Shown here: piece after piece, positions 50,400 through 59,378 of the stretch
Numbering within the stretch: position 1 is the stretch's first letter
How the letters are laid out: every line of letters starts with the position of its first letter
Assembly: GCF_026342435.1 (NCBI RefSeq)
Contig: NZ_JAPEMT010000002.1
Coordinates: 496,001 to 560,000 of the forward strand
Direction: 5' to 3'
From: Streptomyces sp. NBC_00237
GTDB lineage: Bacteria; Actinomycetota; Actinomycetes; Streptomycetales; Streptomycetaceae
DNA: 64,000 bases
Notes under the pieces: model-generated
What the model saw: only the letters and a program-made list of their open reading frames with translations
Database searches by the model: none
Told to the model about the DNA's origin: nothing
Position numbers and translations under genes: made by a program

Positions 50400-51839
50400 C
50401 TACCCCTCAGCGGGGAGCGCCCTGCACAGGGCCCGCACCGCAGCCCCGTACGCGTGGTCCGCCGAAGCCGCGTACCCCACCACCAGCCCGTCCGGGGCCG
50501 GGCCCGTCGCCTCCGGGTGGCGGAAGGCCGTCAGCCCGTCCAGGGCCAGCCCCTGGTGCGCGGCGGCACGCAGGGCGTCCGGCTCCGTGCCCGAGGGGAG
50601 GCGGAGGACCGCGTGCAGCCCGGCCGCGATGCCCGTCGCGCGGATGTGCGGGGCGTGCGCGGCGAGGGCCGCGAGGAGCTGGTCCCGGCGGTCCCGGTAG
50701 CGCTGGCGGGTGCGGCGGACGTGGCGGTCGTAGTGCCCGGAGGCGAGGAAGTCGGCCAGGGTCAGCTGGTCCAACGCACTCGCCCACGCCTCCCGCTGCC
50801 CCTTCACCGCCAGGACCGACCCGACCAGATGAGCGGGCAGCACCATCCACCCGAGCCGGATCGCGGGCGACAGGCTCTTGCTGAGGGAGCCCAGGTAGAC
50901 CACCCGCTCGGGGTCGAGACCCTGCACCGCGCCCACCGGCTCCCGGTCGTACCGGAACTCCCCGTCGTAGTCGTCCTCCAGGACGAGCCCGTCGTGGGCC
51001 CGCGCCCAGTCCACCGCCTGAGCCCGCCGCGCGGAGTGCAGCGGGCCCCCGGTGGGGAACTGGTGGGCCGGAGTGAGCAGCACCCCCTTGAGGCCCCGCA
51101 CGCCCGCCAGCTCCGCCGTGTCCGCGCCGTCTTCGTCGATCCCCAGGGGTACGGTCCGCACGCCCGCCCCGTGCAGCAGGTCGCGGTGGAAGGGCAGACC
51201 GTACGACTCCACCGCGAGCGGACCGCGCAGCACGCCGCGTGAGGGTCCGCCCGCTCCCCCGTACAGCAGCCTCAGCGCGTGGGCGAAGCCGGAGCAGACG
51301 ACGATGCGGTCGGGGGTGGTGCGCACGCCCCGGGCGCGCGAGAGGTACTCGGCGAGGGCGGTGCGCAGTTCGATGCGGCCCTGCGGATCGCCGGGGCCGA
51401 AGGCTTCGTTGGGTGCGGCGGTCAGCGCGCGACGGGCGGCTGCGAGCCAGGCGGTACGGGGGAAGGACGCGGCGTCGGGCATGCCCTGCCGCAGGTCGTG
51501 CGCGGGGCGCGGCGGGGTCGTCGTGCCGTGCGGTACGGGGACGGGGCGGGGTGGTGCGGCGCGGGCGGCGACCCGGGTTCCGGAGCCCTGGCGGGCGGTG
51601 AGCCAGCCTTCGGCGACGAGTTCGGCGTAGGCGGAGGCGACGGTGTTGCGGGCGACGGAGAGGTCGGCGGCGAGGGAGCGGTACGGGGGCAGCCGGGTGC
51701 CGGGAGCGAGCCTGCCCTCGCGGATCGCCTCCCGCAGGGCGTGGGTGAGGGCGGCCTGACGCCCGCCCTTCCCCTCGGGAAGGTGCACATGGAGGTCCGC
51801 GCCGACGCGTTCGGCGGAATTGACCCAGGGTTCCGGCAT
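50400..51839 (-). CDS. MocR/PdxR-type regulator (GntR HTH + aminotransferase)
   Basis: 479 residues from ATG at 51839. N-terminal winged helix (about 15-75): HALREAIREGRLAPGTRLPP, YRSLAADLSVARNTVASAYA, EGWLTARQGSGTRV. The rest is a fold-type I aminotransferase: VCSGFAHALRLLYGGAG, LEDDYDGEFRYDREP and the PLP lysine in LGSLSKSLSPAIRLGW. Such proteins sense vitamin B6 or amino acids. Lies 22 nt downstream of the GlxA-type gene on the same strand. Confidence 0.92.
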   Translation of the reverse strand: MPEPWVNSAERVGADLHVHLPEGKGGRQAALTHALREAIREGRLAPGTRLPPYRSLAADLSVARNTVASAYAELVAEGWLTARQGSGTRVAARAAPPRPVPVPHGTTTPPRPAHDLRQGMPDAASFPRTAWLAAARRALTAAPNEAFGPGDPQGRIELRTALAEYLSRARGVRTTPDRIVVCSGFAHALRLLYGGAGGPSRGVLRGPLAVESYGLPFHRDLLHGAGVRTVPLGIDEDGADTAELAGVRGLKGVLLTPAHQFPTGGPLHSARRAQAVDWARAHDGLVLEDDYDGEFRYDREPVGAVQGLDPERVVYLGSLSKSLSPAIRLGWMVLPAHLVGSVLAVKGQREAWASALDQLTLADFLASGHYDRHVRRTRQRYRDRRDQLLAALAAHAPHIRATGIAAGLHAVLRLPSGTEPDALRAAAHQGLALDGLTAFRHPEATGPAPDGLVVGYAASADHAYGAAVRALCRALPAEG

Positions 51840-51861
51840 GGAACGGCACCCTACTGCGGGT

Positions 51862-52854
51862 CTATGCCGGGCTCTGAACCGGACCGGCGGCGAAGGAGGC
51901 CCGGTAGGCGCGGGGGCTGGTGGAGAGCCGCTTGGCGAAGTGCTGGCGCATGGTGATCTCGCTGCCGAAGCCGGTGCGGCGGGCGATCTCCGGCATGGGC
52001 AGGTCGGTGTGTTCGAGGAGCTTCTGGGCGGCGGCGACGCGTTGGTCGAGGAGCCAGCGCAGCGGGGTGGTGCCGGTGACGGCGGTGAAGTGGCGGGCGA
52101 AGGTGCGGGGGGAGACATCGGCTCGGGCGGCGAGGTGGGAGACGGTGAGGGGCTCGTCGAGGTGTTCCAGGGCGTAGGTGCGGACGGCGGCGAGGGCGTC
52201 GGCCTTCTGGTCGGTGCAGGGGGTGGGGTGCTCGATGAACTGGGCCTGGGTGCCGGTGCGGAACGGGGCGGTGACCATGGCCCGCGCGATGGTGGCCGCG
52301 ACTTCGGCGCCGTGGGTGATGCGGACCAGGTGCAGGCAGAGGTCGATGCCCGCGGCCGTACCGGCGGAGGTCCAGATCCCGCGGTCCTCGACGAAGAGGG
52401 CGTCGGGTTCGACGACGGCGAGGGGGTGCTGGGCACGCAGCTCGTCGACGAGCTTCCAGTGGGTGGTGGCGCGGCGTCCGTCCAGGAGTCCCGCCTGGGC
52501 GAGGGTGAAGGCGCCCGCGCAGAGGGCGGCGACGGGAGTACCTCGGGAGTGGGCGCGACGGAGTGCTTCGAGGAGGGGCTCGGGGGCGCGGCGGCGGTGG
52601 TCGTCGAGACCGGGCACGAGGACGAGGTCGGCACGGGAGAGCCAGGCGGGGGTGCGGTCGGGGGTGATGGACATGCCACCGAGGAGCGGAACGGCTCGCC
52701 CGGGGTCGGTCCCGACACGTCGGAGGTCGAAGGCGGGGACGCCGTGGGGGGTGCGGTCGATGCCCCAGACCTCGGTGATGACGGAGAGGTCGAAGGGGCG
52801 GACGTGGGGGAAGGTGAGGAGGGCGATGCGGTGGGGGGAGGTCGGGGTGTCCAC
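51862..52854 (-). CDS. GlxA-type regulator (DJ-1/PfpI domain + AraC HTH)
   Basis: 330 residues from GTG at 52854. The N-terminal amidase-like sensor (about 8-190) includes RIALLTFPHVRPFDLSVITE, LVLVPGLDDHRRR, VAALCAGAFTLAQAGLLDGR with the nucleophile-elbow Cys, THWKLVDEL, and IWTSAGTAAGIDLCLHLV. The C-terminal AraC domain has LTVSHLAARADVSPRTFARHF and PMPEIARRTGFGSEITMRQHF. Transcription regulator of unknown signal. Confidence 0.92.
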   Translation of the reverse strand: MDTPTSPHRIALLTFPHVRPFDLSVITEVWGIDRTPHGVPAFDLRRVGTDPGRAVPLLGGMSITPDRTPAWLSRADLVLVPGLDDHRRRAPEPLLEALRRAHSRGTPVAALCAGAFTLAQAGLLDGRRATTHWKLVDELRAQHPLAVVEPDALFVEDRGIWTSAGTAAGIDLCLHLVRITHGAEVAATIARAMVTAPFRTGTQAQFIEHPTPCTDQKADALAAVRTYALEHLDEPLTVSHLAARADVSPRTFARHFTAVTGTTPLRWLLDQRVAAAQKLLEHTDLPMPEIARRTGFGSEITMRQHFAKRLSTSPRAYRASFAAGPVQSPA

Positions 52855-53354
52855 GCTCGGCAGTAAACCACCGAACGATGACTTCCTGCCGAGGCTCTCG
52901 ACGACTGGAACGGCTTGTGCGGCTCCGCCGCGCGGCCGCTCCCGGCTCCGCTGGGGCTGGGGGGTGCGCCCCGTTAGGGGCGCCGGGGCTGTGTCACTGT
53001 GCGGCTCCGCCGTAGGGGCGCGACCCGTTAGGGGCGCGGGGAACTGCGCGACCAGCCCCCACGCAGCCGCACGTCTCCGGGACAGCCGCGCGGCGAGCGC
53101 TTTAGGTGAAGGGGCGGGGAGGGGCAGCCCGCCGCAGGCGCACCCGGGTGCGGCGCACCTGATGGCGGAGGTAACAACGGGCGGCACCGGGGCGGGCCCG
53201 GAGCGAGGGGTGCCGCCCCCTTGCCCGCCCGTTCCGCCCCCGGGGGGCGGCCCCGCCGCCCGAGGGGGCAAGGCCCGGGGGGCAGGATTCGCTGCCCGAG
53301 GGGGCTGGGGGGAGCGGGCAAGCGTGGCAGGAGTGGGCTTGGGGGTCAGCGGGT
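52855..53354. other. 500-bp gene-free region rich in dispersed repeats
   Basis: Holds GGCTCCGCCG-type palindromes, two GTTAGGGGCGC strings (about 52970 and 53018) and GGGGCGCGGGGAACTGCGCG at about 53032, a common Streptomyces intergenic string from memory, and then the 79-bp repeat at 53195-53273. Open frames across it are low-complexity Pro/Gly/Arg and were not accepted as genes. Confidence 0.7.
53195..53273 (+). repeat. 79-bp repeat, left copy of an inverted pair
   Basis: Starts GGGCCCGGAGCGAGGGG, runs through CCGCCCCCTTGCCCGCCCGT and the palindrome CCGCCCCCGGGGGGCGG, and ends GAGGGGGCAAGG. The reverse complement of 63920-63998 matches it with about three differences by eye. Confidence 0.85.
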
Positions 53355-54062
53355 CTACCAGCGGTCGCGGTGGAGGACCTCCGAGACCGGCTTTCGGCTG
53401 ACAGGGCCGAACTTCCCCATCGGCCACCCCACCGGAATCACCGCGAACGTGTTCATCCCGTCAGGAATCCCGAGCACCTTCTTCCACTCCCCCTCCAGCA
53501 TCAGGTGCCAGATGGTGACGTTCGCCGCCAGCCCCAACCCCCGCGCCGCCAGCAGCATGTTCTGCACCCCGGGGTACACGCACGACCCCTCCGCCAGCGT
53601 CTGGAACCGCTCCTGCGTGCTCGCCATGTGCGCGAGCCCCTCCGCCCCCAGCGCCGCCGCCGAGGCCGCGAGACCTTCCTCGTCCAGCCGGGGCTCCGGG
53701 AACTGGTAGCACGGGATCACCAGCGCGGGCGTGTCCGCGAAGTGGTCGCGCTGGTAGCGGATCGCCGCGACCATCCGCCCGTACGCGGCCTCGTCCATCC
53801 CCTCCGGCGCGAACTTCCCCGTCGTCGCCAGATACGCGTCGACACACCGCTCCCACAACGGCGCCAGCTCGGCCATCACCTGACGGTCCGTCACTACCAC
53901 GTACTGGAAAGCCTGCATGTTCCCACCGCTCGGCCCCCACACGGCCGCCTGCACCAACTGCTCCAGCAGCTCGTCCGGGACGGGGTCGGTCTTCAGCCTG
54001 CGCATCGCGCGCATGGTGGACATGGTGTCGAAGAGGGCGGGTGCTCCCGCATCACTAGTCAT
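53355..54062 (-). CDS. Nitroreductase family protein
   Basis: 235 residues. FMN fold: STMRAMRRLKTDPVPDELLE, QAAVWGPSGGNMQAFQYVVV (phosphate and flavin contacts), GSCVYPGVQNMLLAARGLGL and C-terminal VIPVGWPMGKFGPVSRKPVS. Reduces nitro groups, quinones or similar with NAD(P)H. The downstream direction runs into the repeat-rich gap. Confidence 0.9.
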   Translation of the reverse strand: MTSDAGAPALFDTMSTMRAMRRLKTDPVPDELLEQLVQAAVWGPSGGNMQAFQYVVVTDRQVMAELAPLWERCVDAYLATTGKFAPEGMDEAAYGRMVAAIRYQRDHFADTPALVIPCYQFPEPRLDEEGLAASAAALGAEGLAHMASTQERFQTLAEGSCVYPGVQNMLLAARGLGLAANVTIWHLMLEGEWKKVLGIPDGMNTFAVIPVGWPMGKFGPVSRKPVSEVLHRDRW

Positions 54063-54122
54063 GATCGCGGAGTGTACGGAGCCCCGCCCCCACTCCCCCG
54101 GCCACCCCCCACCACCCCGGGC

Positions 54123-55361
54123 TCACCCCGCCGACAGCCGAAAGGCATCGAGCGCCAACGTCATCTCCGTCAGGTCCCTCGGCCTCGACAACGACCTCGA
54201 CGTCAACTGCTCCAGCCGCCGCAGCCTGTTGAACACGGTGTTCCGGTGGCAGTACAGCCGCGTCGCCGCCCGCCCCGCCGACCCCTCCGCCCCCAGCCAC
54301 GCGTCCAGCGTCTCCAGGAGCACCGCCCGGTCGCCTGGATCGAGTTCGAGCAGCGGCCCGAACACCTCCGCCACCAGCCGCGCCGCCAGCTCCGGCTGGC
54401 CCACCACCAGCGCGGTCGGCAGCCGCTGGTCCAGTCGTACGATCCGCGACCCGCCGGGCGGCTCCGTCGCCGCGCAGGTGAGCAGGGCCGTCTCCGCCAG
54501 CCGCCGCGCGAGACCCAGTTCGGCGAGCCCGTCCACGACCGGGCTCAGCCCACCGGGACCCGCGCACCGTCGTTCCAGCTCCGCCGCCAGCTCCCCGAGT
54601 CCCGCGTCGGGCCCCAGCGCCACCACCGCGACCTCGCAGTCGGTCCGCATCCGCCAGAAGAACCGCAGCCCGGCCGCAGCCCTCACCCGGTGGAACTGAT
54701 GTTGCTGCTGGGACGGACAGAACGGCTCACGCCCCTCCCGCCGTTCCGCCCGCAGCACCGCCACCGCGTACCGGCCCTGCTCCGGAAGGTCCAGCCCGGC
54801 CGCGGCGCTCGCGACCAGCGCCGCCGACGTCCGGCCCTCCAACAGGGCGTCCAGCAGCGCCTGTACGCGCTCGTCGCTGCGCCGCTGCATGTCCTCCTGG
54901 GTGCTGCGGTACGCGTCGGCCACCGTGGCGGCCTGCCGGTCCACCGCCGCCCACACCTGGGCGGCCGTGTGCACGAGGACCGGCAGCGCCTCCGGGTCCT
55001 TCGCCGAGACGATGTCCAGGAGCTCGTCCCACACCAGGTATCCGGCCTTGCGGTACGCGTGCAGCAGCAGGTCCAGCGACAGCCCCTGCTCGGCCCGCCG
55101 ACGGCCGAGCTGCTCGGCGAACTCCAGGTCCCGGCGGGGTGCCGACCGGGGTGCCGTGATGGCTTCGATCCCGTACCGGAGCGCCTCGCTGATCTGCTGC
55201 CAGTGTTCGTCTGCCGGTACGGCGACGTCGTATTGCGGGGAGTGGGAACGGAGTTCGCGGATGAGCAGGTCCGCGAGGCGCCCGACGCGGTCGATCAGCA
55301 CCTCGGAAGCGCTCGCCAGCACCGTCCGTTCGTGGTCCGTGCGTGCTCTGCGGCCGTCCAT
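54123..55361 (-). CDS. CdaR/PucR-type transcriptional regulator
   Basis: 412 residues from ATG at 55361 (55418 possible; no clear ribosome site for either). A RsbRD/GGDEF-like N-terminal part, LSLDLLLHAYRKAGYLVWDE, is followed by a degenerate cyclase-like segment and a C-terminal HTH of the PucR_2 type: LLETLDAWLGAEGSAGRAAT, LYCHRNTVFNRLRRLEQLTS, LDAFRLSAG. These regulators control transport and catabolic operons. Divergent from the ABC importer, which is the obvious target. Confidence 0.88.
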   Translation of the reverse strand: MDGRRARTDHERTVLASASEVLIDRVGRLADLLIRELRSHSPQYDVAVPADEHWQQISEALRYGIEAITAPRSAPRRDLEFAEQLGRRRAEQGLSLDLLLHAYRKAGYLVWDELLDIVSAKDPEALPVLVHTAAQVWAAVDRQAATVADAYRSTQEDMQRRSDERVQALLDALLEGRTSAALVASAAAGLDLPEQGRYAVAVLRAERREGREPFCPSQQQHQFHRVRAAAGLRFFWRMRTDCEVAVVALGPDAGLGELAAELERRCAGPGGLSPVVDGLAELGLARRLAETALLTCAATEPPGGSRIVRLDQRLPTALVVGQPELAARLVAEVFGPLLELDPGDRAVLLETLDAWLGAEGSAGRAATRLYCHRNTVFNRLRRLEQLTSRSLSRPRDLTEMTLALDAFRLSAG

Positions 55362-55566
55362 GACCGGTGAGGATGCCACTGCTGGGGCGAGGTGGACAGA
55401 CCTCTTGTGCCCGTGCACAACCCGCTCGGTCCGGTACTGGTCATCGGCAGCGATTCGGCCGTACCCGCTGGACGGTTACACGTGTCAGGTGTTGGTGTGT
55501 GCCCCCACGGCGGTCCACGGCCACGGAAGGCCGACAGGCAGGGCCGATACGGAAGGAGCTGTTCCC

Positions 55567-56397
55567 GTGGGGTCTCCCCGTTCCTCAGGTTCTTCCCCCG
55601 GCTCGCTGGAGGTGCGCGGACTGTCCGTCGGGTACGGCCCGGTGCGCGCCCTGCGCGACGTCGCGCTCGACGTCCCGGCCGGGGCGGTGGTCACCGTCCT
55701 CGGCGGCAACGGCGCGGGCAAGTCGACGCTCCTGCGGGCGATTTCGCGCACCCTCGGCTACCACGGCGGCTCGGTCGCCGCCGGCTCGGTCTCGTACGAC
55801 GGACGCGATCTGCGCGGTACGGACGCGGCCCGCGCGGTGGCGTCGGGCCTGGTCCACGTCCCCGAAGGGCGGCAGGTGTTCGCCCGCATGACGGTGGCGG
55901 ACAACCTCCGGGCGGGTGCGCTCGGGGCACGCGGCGGGCGGGCCGCCACGAAACGGGCCCGGGCCCGGGTCCACGCGCTCTTCCCCGTCCTCGCCGACCG
56001 CGCCCACCAGCGCGCCGGGCTCCTCTCCGGCGGCGAGCAGCAAATGCTGGCCCTGGGACGGGCGTTGATGGCCTCGCCCCGGCTTCTCCTCCTGGACGAG
56101 CCCTCCCTCGGCCTGGCCCCGCTGATGGCCGCCCGCATCGCGGAGACCGTCCGGCAGATCAACGCCGAGGGCACCTCGGTGCTCCTGGTCGAGCAGAACG
56201 CCGCCCTCGCGCTGCGGCTCGCCTCCGTCGCGTACGTGCTCGACGTCGGCGAGGTCGCCCTGCACGGCCCGGCCGCCGAACTGGCCGCGTCCGACGAGGT
56301 GCGCCGCCGCTACCTGGGCGTGGTCGACGAGACGGCCGCCGAGGACGCGGGCCGCGCCGAGGCTGCGGCCCCGGCACTTAGCAGGTGGACGGCATGA
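55567..56397 (+). CDS. LivF-type ABC transporter ATPase (branched-chain amino acid class)
   Basis: 276 residues from GTG with AAGGAG 8 nt upstream. Walker A LGGNGAGKSTLLRAI (about 48-62), signature LLSGGEQQMLALGRALM, Walker B RLLLLDEPSLGLAPLM, with HVPEGRQVFARMTVADNL, a LivF hallmark. First gene of a five-gene importer. The long tail after YLGVVDE is Ala/Glu-rich. Energises import with the LivG-type partner. Confidence 0.92.
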   Translation: MGSPRSSGSSPGSLEVRGLSVGYGPVRALRDVALDVPAGAVVTVLGGNGAGKSTLLRAISRTLGYHGGSVAAGSVSYDGRDLRGTDAARAVASGLVHVPEGRQVFARMTVADNLRAGALGARGGRAATKRARARVHALFPVLADRAHQRAGLLSGGEQQMLALGRALMASPRLLLLDEPSLGLAPLMAARIAETVRQINAEGTSVLLVEQNAALALRLASVAYVLDVGEVALHGPAAELAASDEVRRRYLGVVDETAAEDAGRAEAAAPALSRWTA

Positions 56398-57191
56398 GCG
56401 CGAGAGGCGACGGCACGACCACGACCGGGTCCCTCCAACTCACCGACGTGACCGTCACGTTCGCCGGACTCACGGCCCTCGACTCCGTCTCCCTCACCGT
56501 CGAACCCGGCAGCGTGCACGCCGTCATCGGCCCCAACGGGGCAGGAAAGTCGACCTGCTTCAACGTCCTGTCCGGCGTCTACCGCACCACCTCCGGCAGC
56601 GTTCGTCTCGGCGACACCGAACTCACCGGTCTCGCACCGCACCGCATCGCCGCCCTCGGCGTCGCCCGCACCTTCCAGAACCTGGCGCTGCCGCCCCGCG
56701 CCACCGTCGCCGACAGCCTCCTCCTCGGCCGCCACCGGCTGACCAGGACCGGATTCCTCGCCGCCGGTCTGCGGCTGCCTTCCGCCGCCCGCGAGGCCCG
56801 TCACCATCTCCAACGCGTCCACGAGATAGCCGAGTTCGTCGGACTAGCCGACGACCTGGCGAAGCCCGCCGGAGTCCTCCCGTACGGGAAGCAGAAGCTC
56901 GTGGAGCTGGCCCGCGCCCTGTGCATGGAGCCCCGCGTGCTTCTCCTGGACGAGCCCGTGGCGGGCATGACCGCCGACGAACGGCGTGCCACCGCCGCCG
57001 TGATCGCGGGCGTGCGGGACGGACTCGGCATCTCGATCGTGCTGGTCGAACACGACATGGGGGTGGTGATGCGGCTCGCGGACGCCGTGACCGTACTCGA
57101 CTTCGGCAGGCGCATCGCGGGCGGCACCCCCGCCCAGGTGCAGAACGATCCGGCCGTCGTCCAGGCGTACTTGGGGGCTCCCACACCATGA
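56394..57191 (+). CDS. LivG-type ABC transporter ATPase
   Basis: 265 residues from ATG at 56394, overlapping the LivF stop (ATGA). Walker A IGPNGAGKSTCFNVLSGVY, GVARTFQNLALPPRATV (LivG Q-loop), signature-like VLPYGKQKLVELARAL in place of LSGGQ, Walker B RVLLLDEPVAGMTADERR, IVLVEHDMGVVMRLAD. Its signature is YGKQK, not the usual LSGGQ-type string; this is normal for LivG. Confidence 0.92.
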   Translation: MSARGDGTTTTGSLQLTDVTVTFAGLTALDSVSLTVEPGSVHAVIGPNGAGKSTCFNVLSGVYRTTSGSVRLGDTELTGLAPHRIAALGVARTFQNLALPPRATVADSLLLGRHRLTRTGFLAAGLRLPSAAREARHHLQRVHEIAEFVGLADDLAKPAGVLPYGKQKLVELARALCMEPRVLLLDEPVAGMTADERRATAAVIAGVRDGLGISIVLVEHDMGVVMRLADAVTVLDFGRRIAGGTPAQVQNDPAVVQAYLGAPTP

Positions 57192-58078
57192 CGACCTTCG
57201 TCGAACTCCTCCTCGGCGGTCTCTCGGCGGGAGCCGTGTACGCCCTCATCGCGCTCGGCTTCGTCGTCATCTTCAAGGCCACCGAGGTCGTGAACTTCGC
57301 CCACGCCTCCCTCCTCCTGGCGGGCGGCTACCTCACCGCCGTCCTGCACGAGGACCTCGGTTTCTGGCCCGCGCTCGCCGTCGGCATCGCGGGCGGGGCG
57401 GTCGTCGGCGCGGCGGTCGAGTTCCTGGTCATGCGCCGCTACCGGAGCAGCGACCACAGCGTCCTCGCCATCGTCACGATCGGCGTCGACATCCTCCTCG
57501 TCACCGAGCTCACCCGACGGATCGGCACCGACGTGCTCGCGCAGGGCGACCCGTGGGGCGACCGGGTCGCCACCTTCGGTTCGGTCTCGCTGGCCCACAC
57601 CCGGATCGCGGCCCTCGTCGCGGCGGCCGTCCTGATCACCGCCTTCCTGCTGGCCTTCCGCTTCACCTCGTGGGGCGTCGCGATGCGCGCCGCCGCCGAG
57701 AACCCGCAGACGGCGGCCCTGATGGGGGTCCGCCTCGGCCGGGTCTCGCTCTCCGCGTGGGCCGTCGCGGGTGCGCTCGCCGCCGTCGCGGCACTGTTCC
57801 TGACGGTCTTCCCGACCCCCGGCCTGGAACGCGCCACCTCCCTCGCCGCGATGAAGGCGTTCCCGGCCGCGATCCTCGGCGGCCTCGACTCCACGACGGG
57901 CGCGCTCGTGGGCGGCCTGACCGTCGGCGTGGTCGAATCCCTCGCCACCGGCTACCAGGGCGACCTGTCCTTCCTGGGGCGGGGCATCGGGGACCTCGCC
58001 CCGTACCTGGTGATGGTGGCGGTCCTGCTGATCCGCCCGGCGGGTCTGTTCGGCACGAAGGAGCTGGCCCGTGTCTGA
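57188..58078 (+). CDS. LivH-type ABC transporter permease
   Basis: 296 residues, ATGA overlap with LivG. About eight membrane helices; FVELLLGGLSAGAVYALIAL, GFVVIFKATEVVNFAHASLL, FTSWGVAMRAAAENPQTAAL, MGVRLGRVSLSAWAV and the C-terminal GGLDSTTGALVGGL are LivH features. Forms the translocation channel with the LivM-type subunit. Confidence 0.93.
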   Translation: MTTFVELLLGGLSAGAVYALIALGFVVIFKATEVVNFAHASLLLAGGYLTAVLHEDLGFWPALAVGIAGGAVVGAAVEFLVMRRYRSSDHSVLAIVTIGVDILLVTELTRRIGTDVLAQGDPWGDRVATFGSVSLAHTRIAALVAAAVLITAFLLAFRFTSWGVAMRAAAENPQTAALMGVRLGRVSLSAWAVAGALAAVAALFLTVFPTPGLERATSLAAMKAFPAAILGGLDSTTGALVGGLTVGVVESLATGYQGDLSFLGRGIGDLAPYLVMVAVLLIRPAGLFGTKELARV

Positions 58079-59378
58079 CACCGACCCGAAGAGCCACCGC
58101 ACCGAAGGGGCCGCCGCCGATTCCCGTACGGGCGCGGGCTCCCGTGCGGACCTGACTCCCGGATCCCGTACGGGTACGGGCTCCGGATCCCGTACGGTCG
58201 CGGCCTCGGCCCCGCCCGCCGCCCGCGCCGCAGGGGCGGACGGCCCGCACCCGGAAGCGGCGGGCTCCGGGGGCGGCGGAACCGGTGCGGGCGCCGCCCC
58301 GGCCGGGTTCGCGGGAGCCCTGCGGCGGCCCCGTACGTACCTCTGGACCGCACTGGGCGTCCTCCTCCTCGCCCTGCCCTTCTACCTGGACCGCTTCTGG
58401 CTCCAGGCCGGGCTCTTCGCCATGGCCGCCGCCATCGCCGCCATCGGACTGAACCTCCTCACCGGCGCGACCGGCCAACTCTCCATGGGGCACGCCTTCT
58501 TCCTCGCCGTCGGCGCGTACAGCTACTGCGTGCTCGCCGCCGGGCCGAGCGTCGAGAACGGTCACCGGCTCTCCGGGCTCGGCCTGCCCGGCTGGCTCGC
58601 CGTCGTCCTCGCGGTGGGCGTCGCGGGGCTCGCGGGCGGGCTGTTCAGCCCGATCGCGGGGCGGCTGCGCGGGGCGTACCTGGGCATCGCCACGCTCGCC
58701 CTGATCTTCATCGGGCAGCACGTGCTCTTCAACGCCCGCGACCTGACCGGGGGCTTCAACGGCCGTACCGTACCCGCGCTTTCCCTGTTCGGCGTCGACT
58801 TCGACGACGCGCAGACCGTGATCGCGGGCGTGCCCTTCGAGTCCGCCGAGAAGCTCTGGTACGCGGCCCTGACCGCCCTGCTGCTCTGTGCGCTCTTCGC
58901 GCGCGGCGTCCTGCGCGGGCGGCCGGGACGTGCCATGAACGCGATCCGGGACCACCGGATCGCGGCGGGTGTGATGGGCGTGCCGGTGGCCCGCTACCGG
59001 GCGTCGGTCTTCGTGCTGTCGTCCATGTACGCGGGTCTCGCCGGGGTGCTGCTGGCGCTCGTCTTCCAGCGGACGGTGCCCGAGTACTTCGGGATGACCC
59101 TGTCCCTGGAGTTCCTCGCGATGATCGTGATCGGCGGTCTCGGGTCCGTGCGCGGGGCGGTGATCGGGGCGGCCTTCGTCTCGCTGCTGCCCCAACTCCT
59201 CACCCGCTACAGCGAATCGCTGCCGCTCGTCACCGCTCCGGGCACCGGCGGCGGCATCGCGCCCGGGGAAGCGTCCCGCTATCTGTACGGCGCGGCGGTC
59301 GTCGTGGTGGTCCTGTTCCTGCCGGGCGGCCTCTCCCGGCTCCGTATCCGAAGCAGTGTCCGAAGGGGAAGCAGATGA
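58071..59378 (+). CDS. LivM-type ABC transporter permease with disordered N-terminus
   Basis: 435 residues from GTG overlapping LivH, GAAGGAG upstream. The first 85 residues are a Gly/Ser/Arg/Thr-rich tail (RTGTGSGSRTV), encoded by short GATCCCGTACGG-like DNA repeats. The membrane part has AIAAIGLNLLTGATGQLSMG, LRGAYLGIATLALIF and the cytoplasmic RPGRAMNAIRDHRIAAGVMG loop for ATPase contact. Usual LivM lacks the long tail. Confidence 0.92.
   Translation: MSDTDPKSHRTEGAAADSRTGAGSRADLTPGSRTGTGSGSRTVAASAPPAARAAGADGPHPEAAGSGGGGTGAGAAPAGFAGALRRPRTYLWTALGVLLLALPFYLDRFWLQAGLFAMAAAIAAIGLNLLTGATGQLSMGHAFFLAVGAYSYCVLAAGPSVENGHRLSGLGLPGWLAVVLAVGVAGLAGGLFSPIAGRLRGAYLGIATLALIFIGQHVLFNARDLTGGFNGRTVPALSLFGVDFDDAQTVIAGVPFESAEKLWYAALTALLLCALFARGVLRGRPGRAMNAIRDHRIAAGVMGVPVARYRASVFVLSSMYAGLAGVLLALVFQRTVPEYFGMTLSLEFLAMIVIGGLGSVRGAVIGAAFVSLLPQLLTRYSESLPLVTAPGTGGGIAPGEASRYLYGAAVVVVVLFLPGGLSRLRIRSSVRRGSR

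Noticed and set aside
52861..53401. Low-complexity open frames in the repeat region
   Set aside because: Pro/Gly/Arg-rich, start inside known repeats and have no ribosome site or family match.
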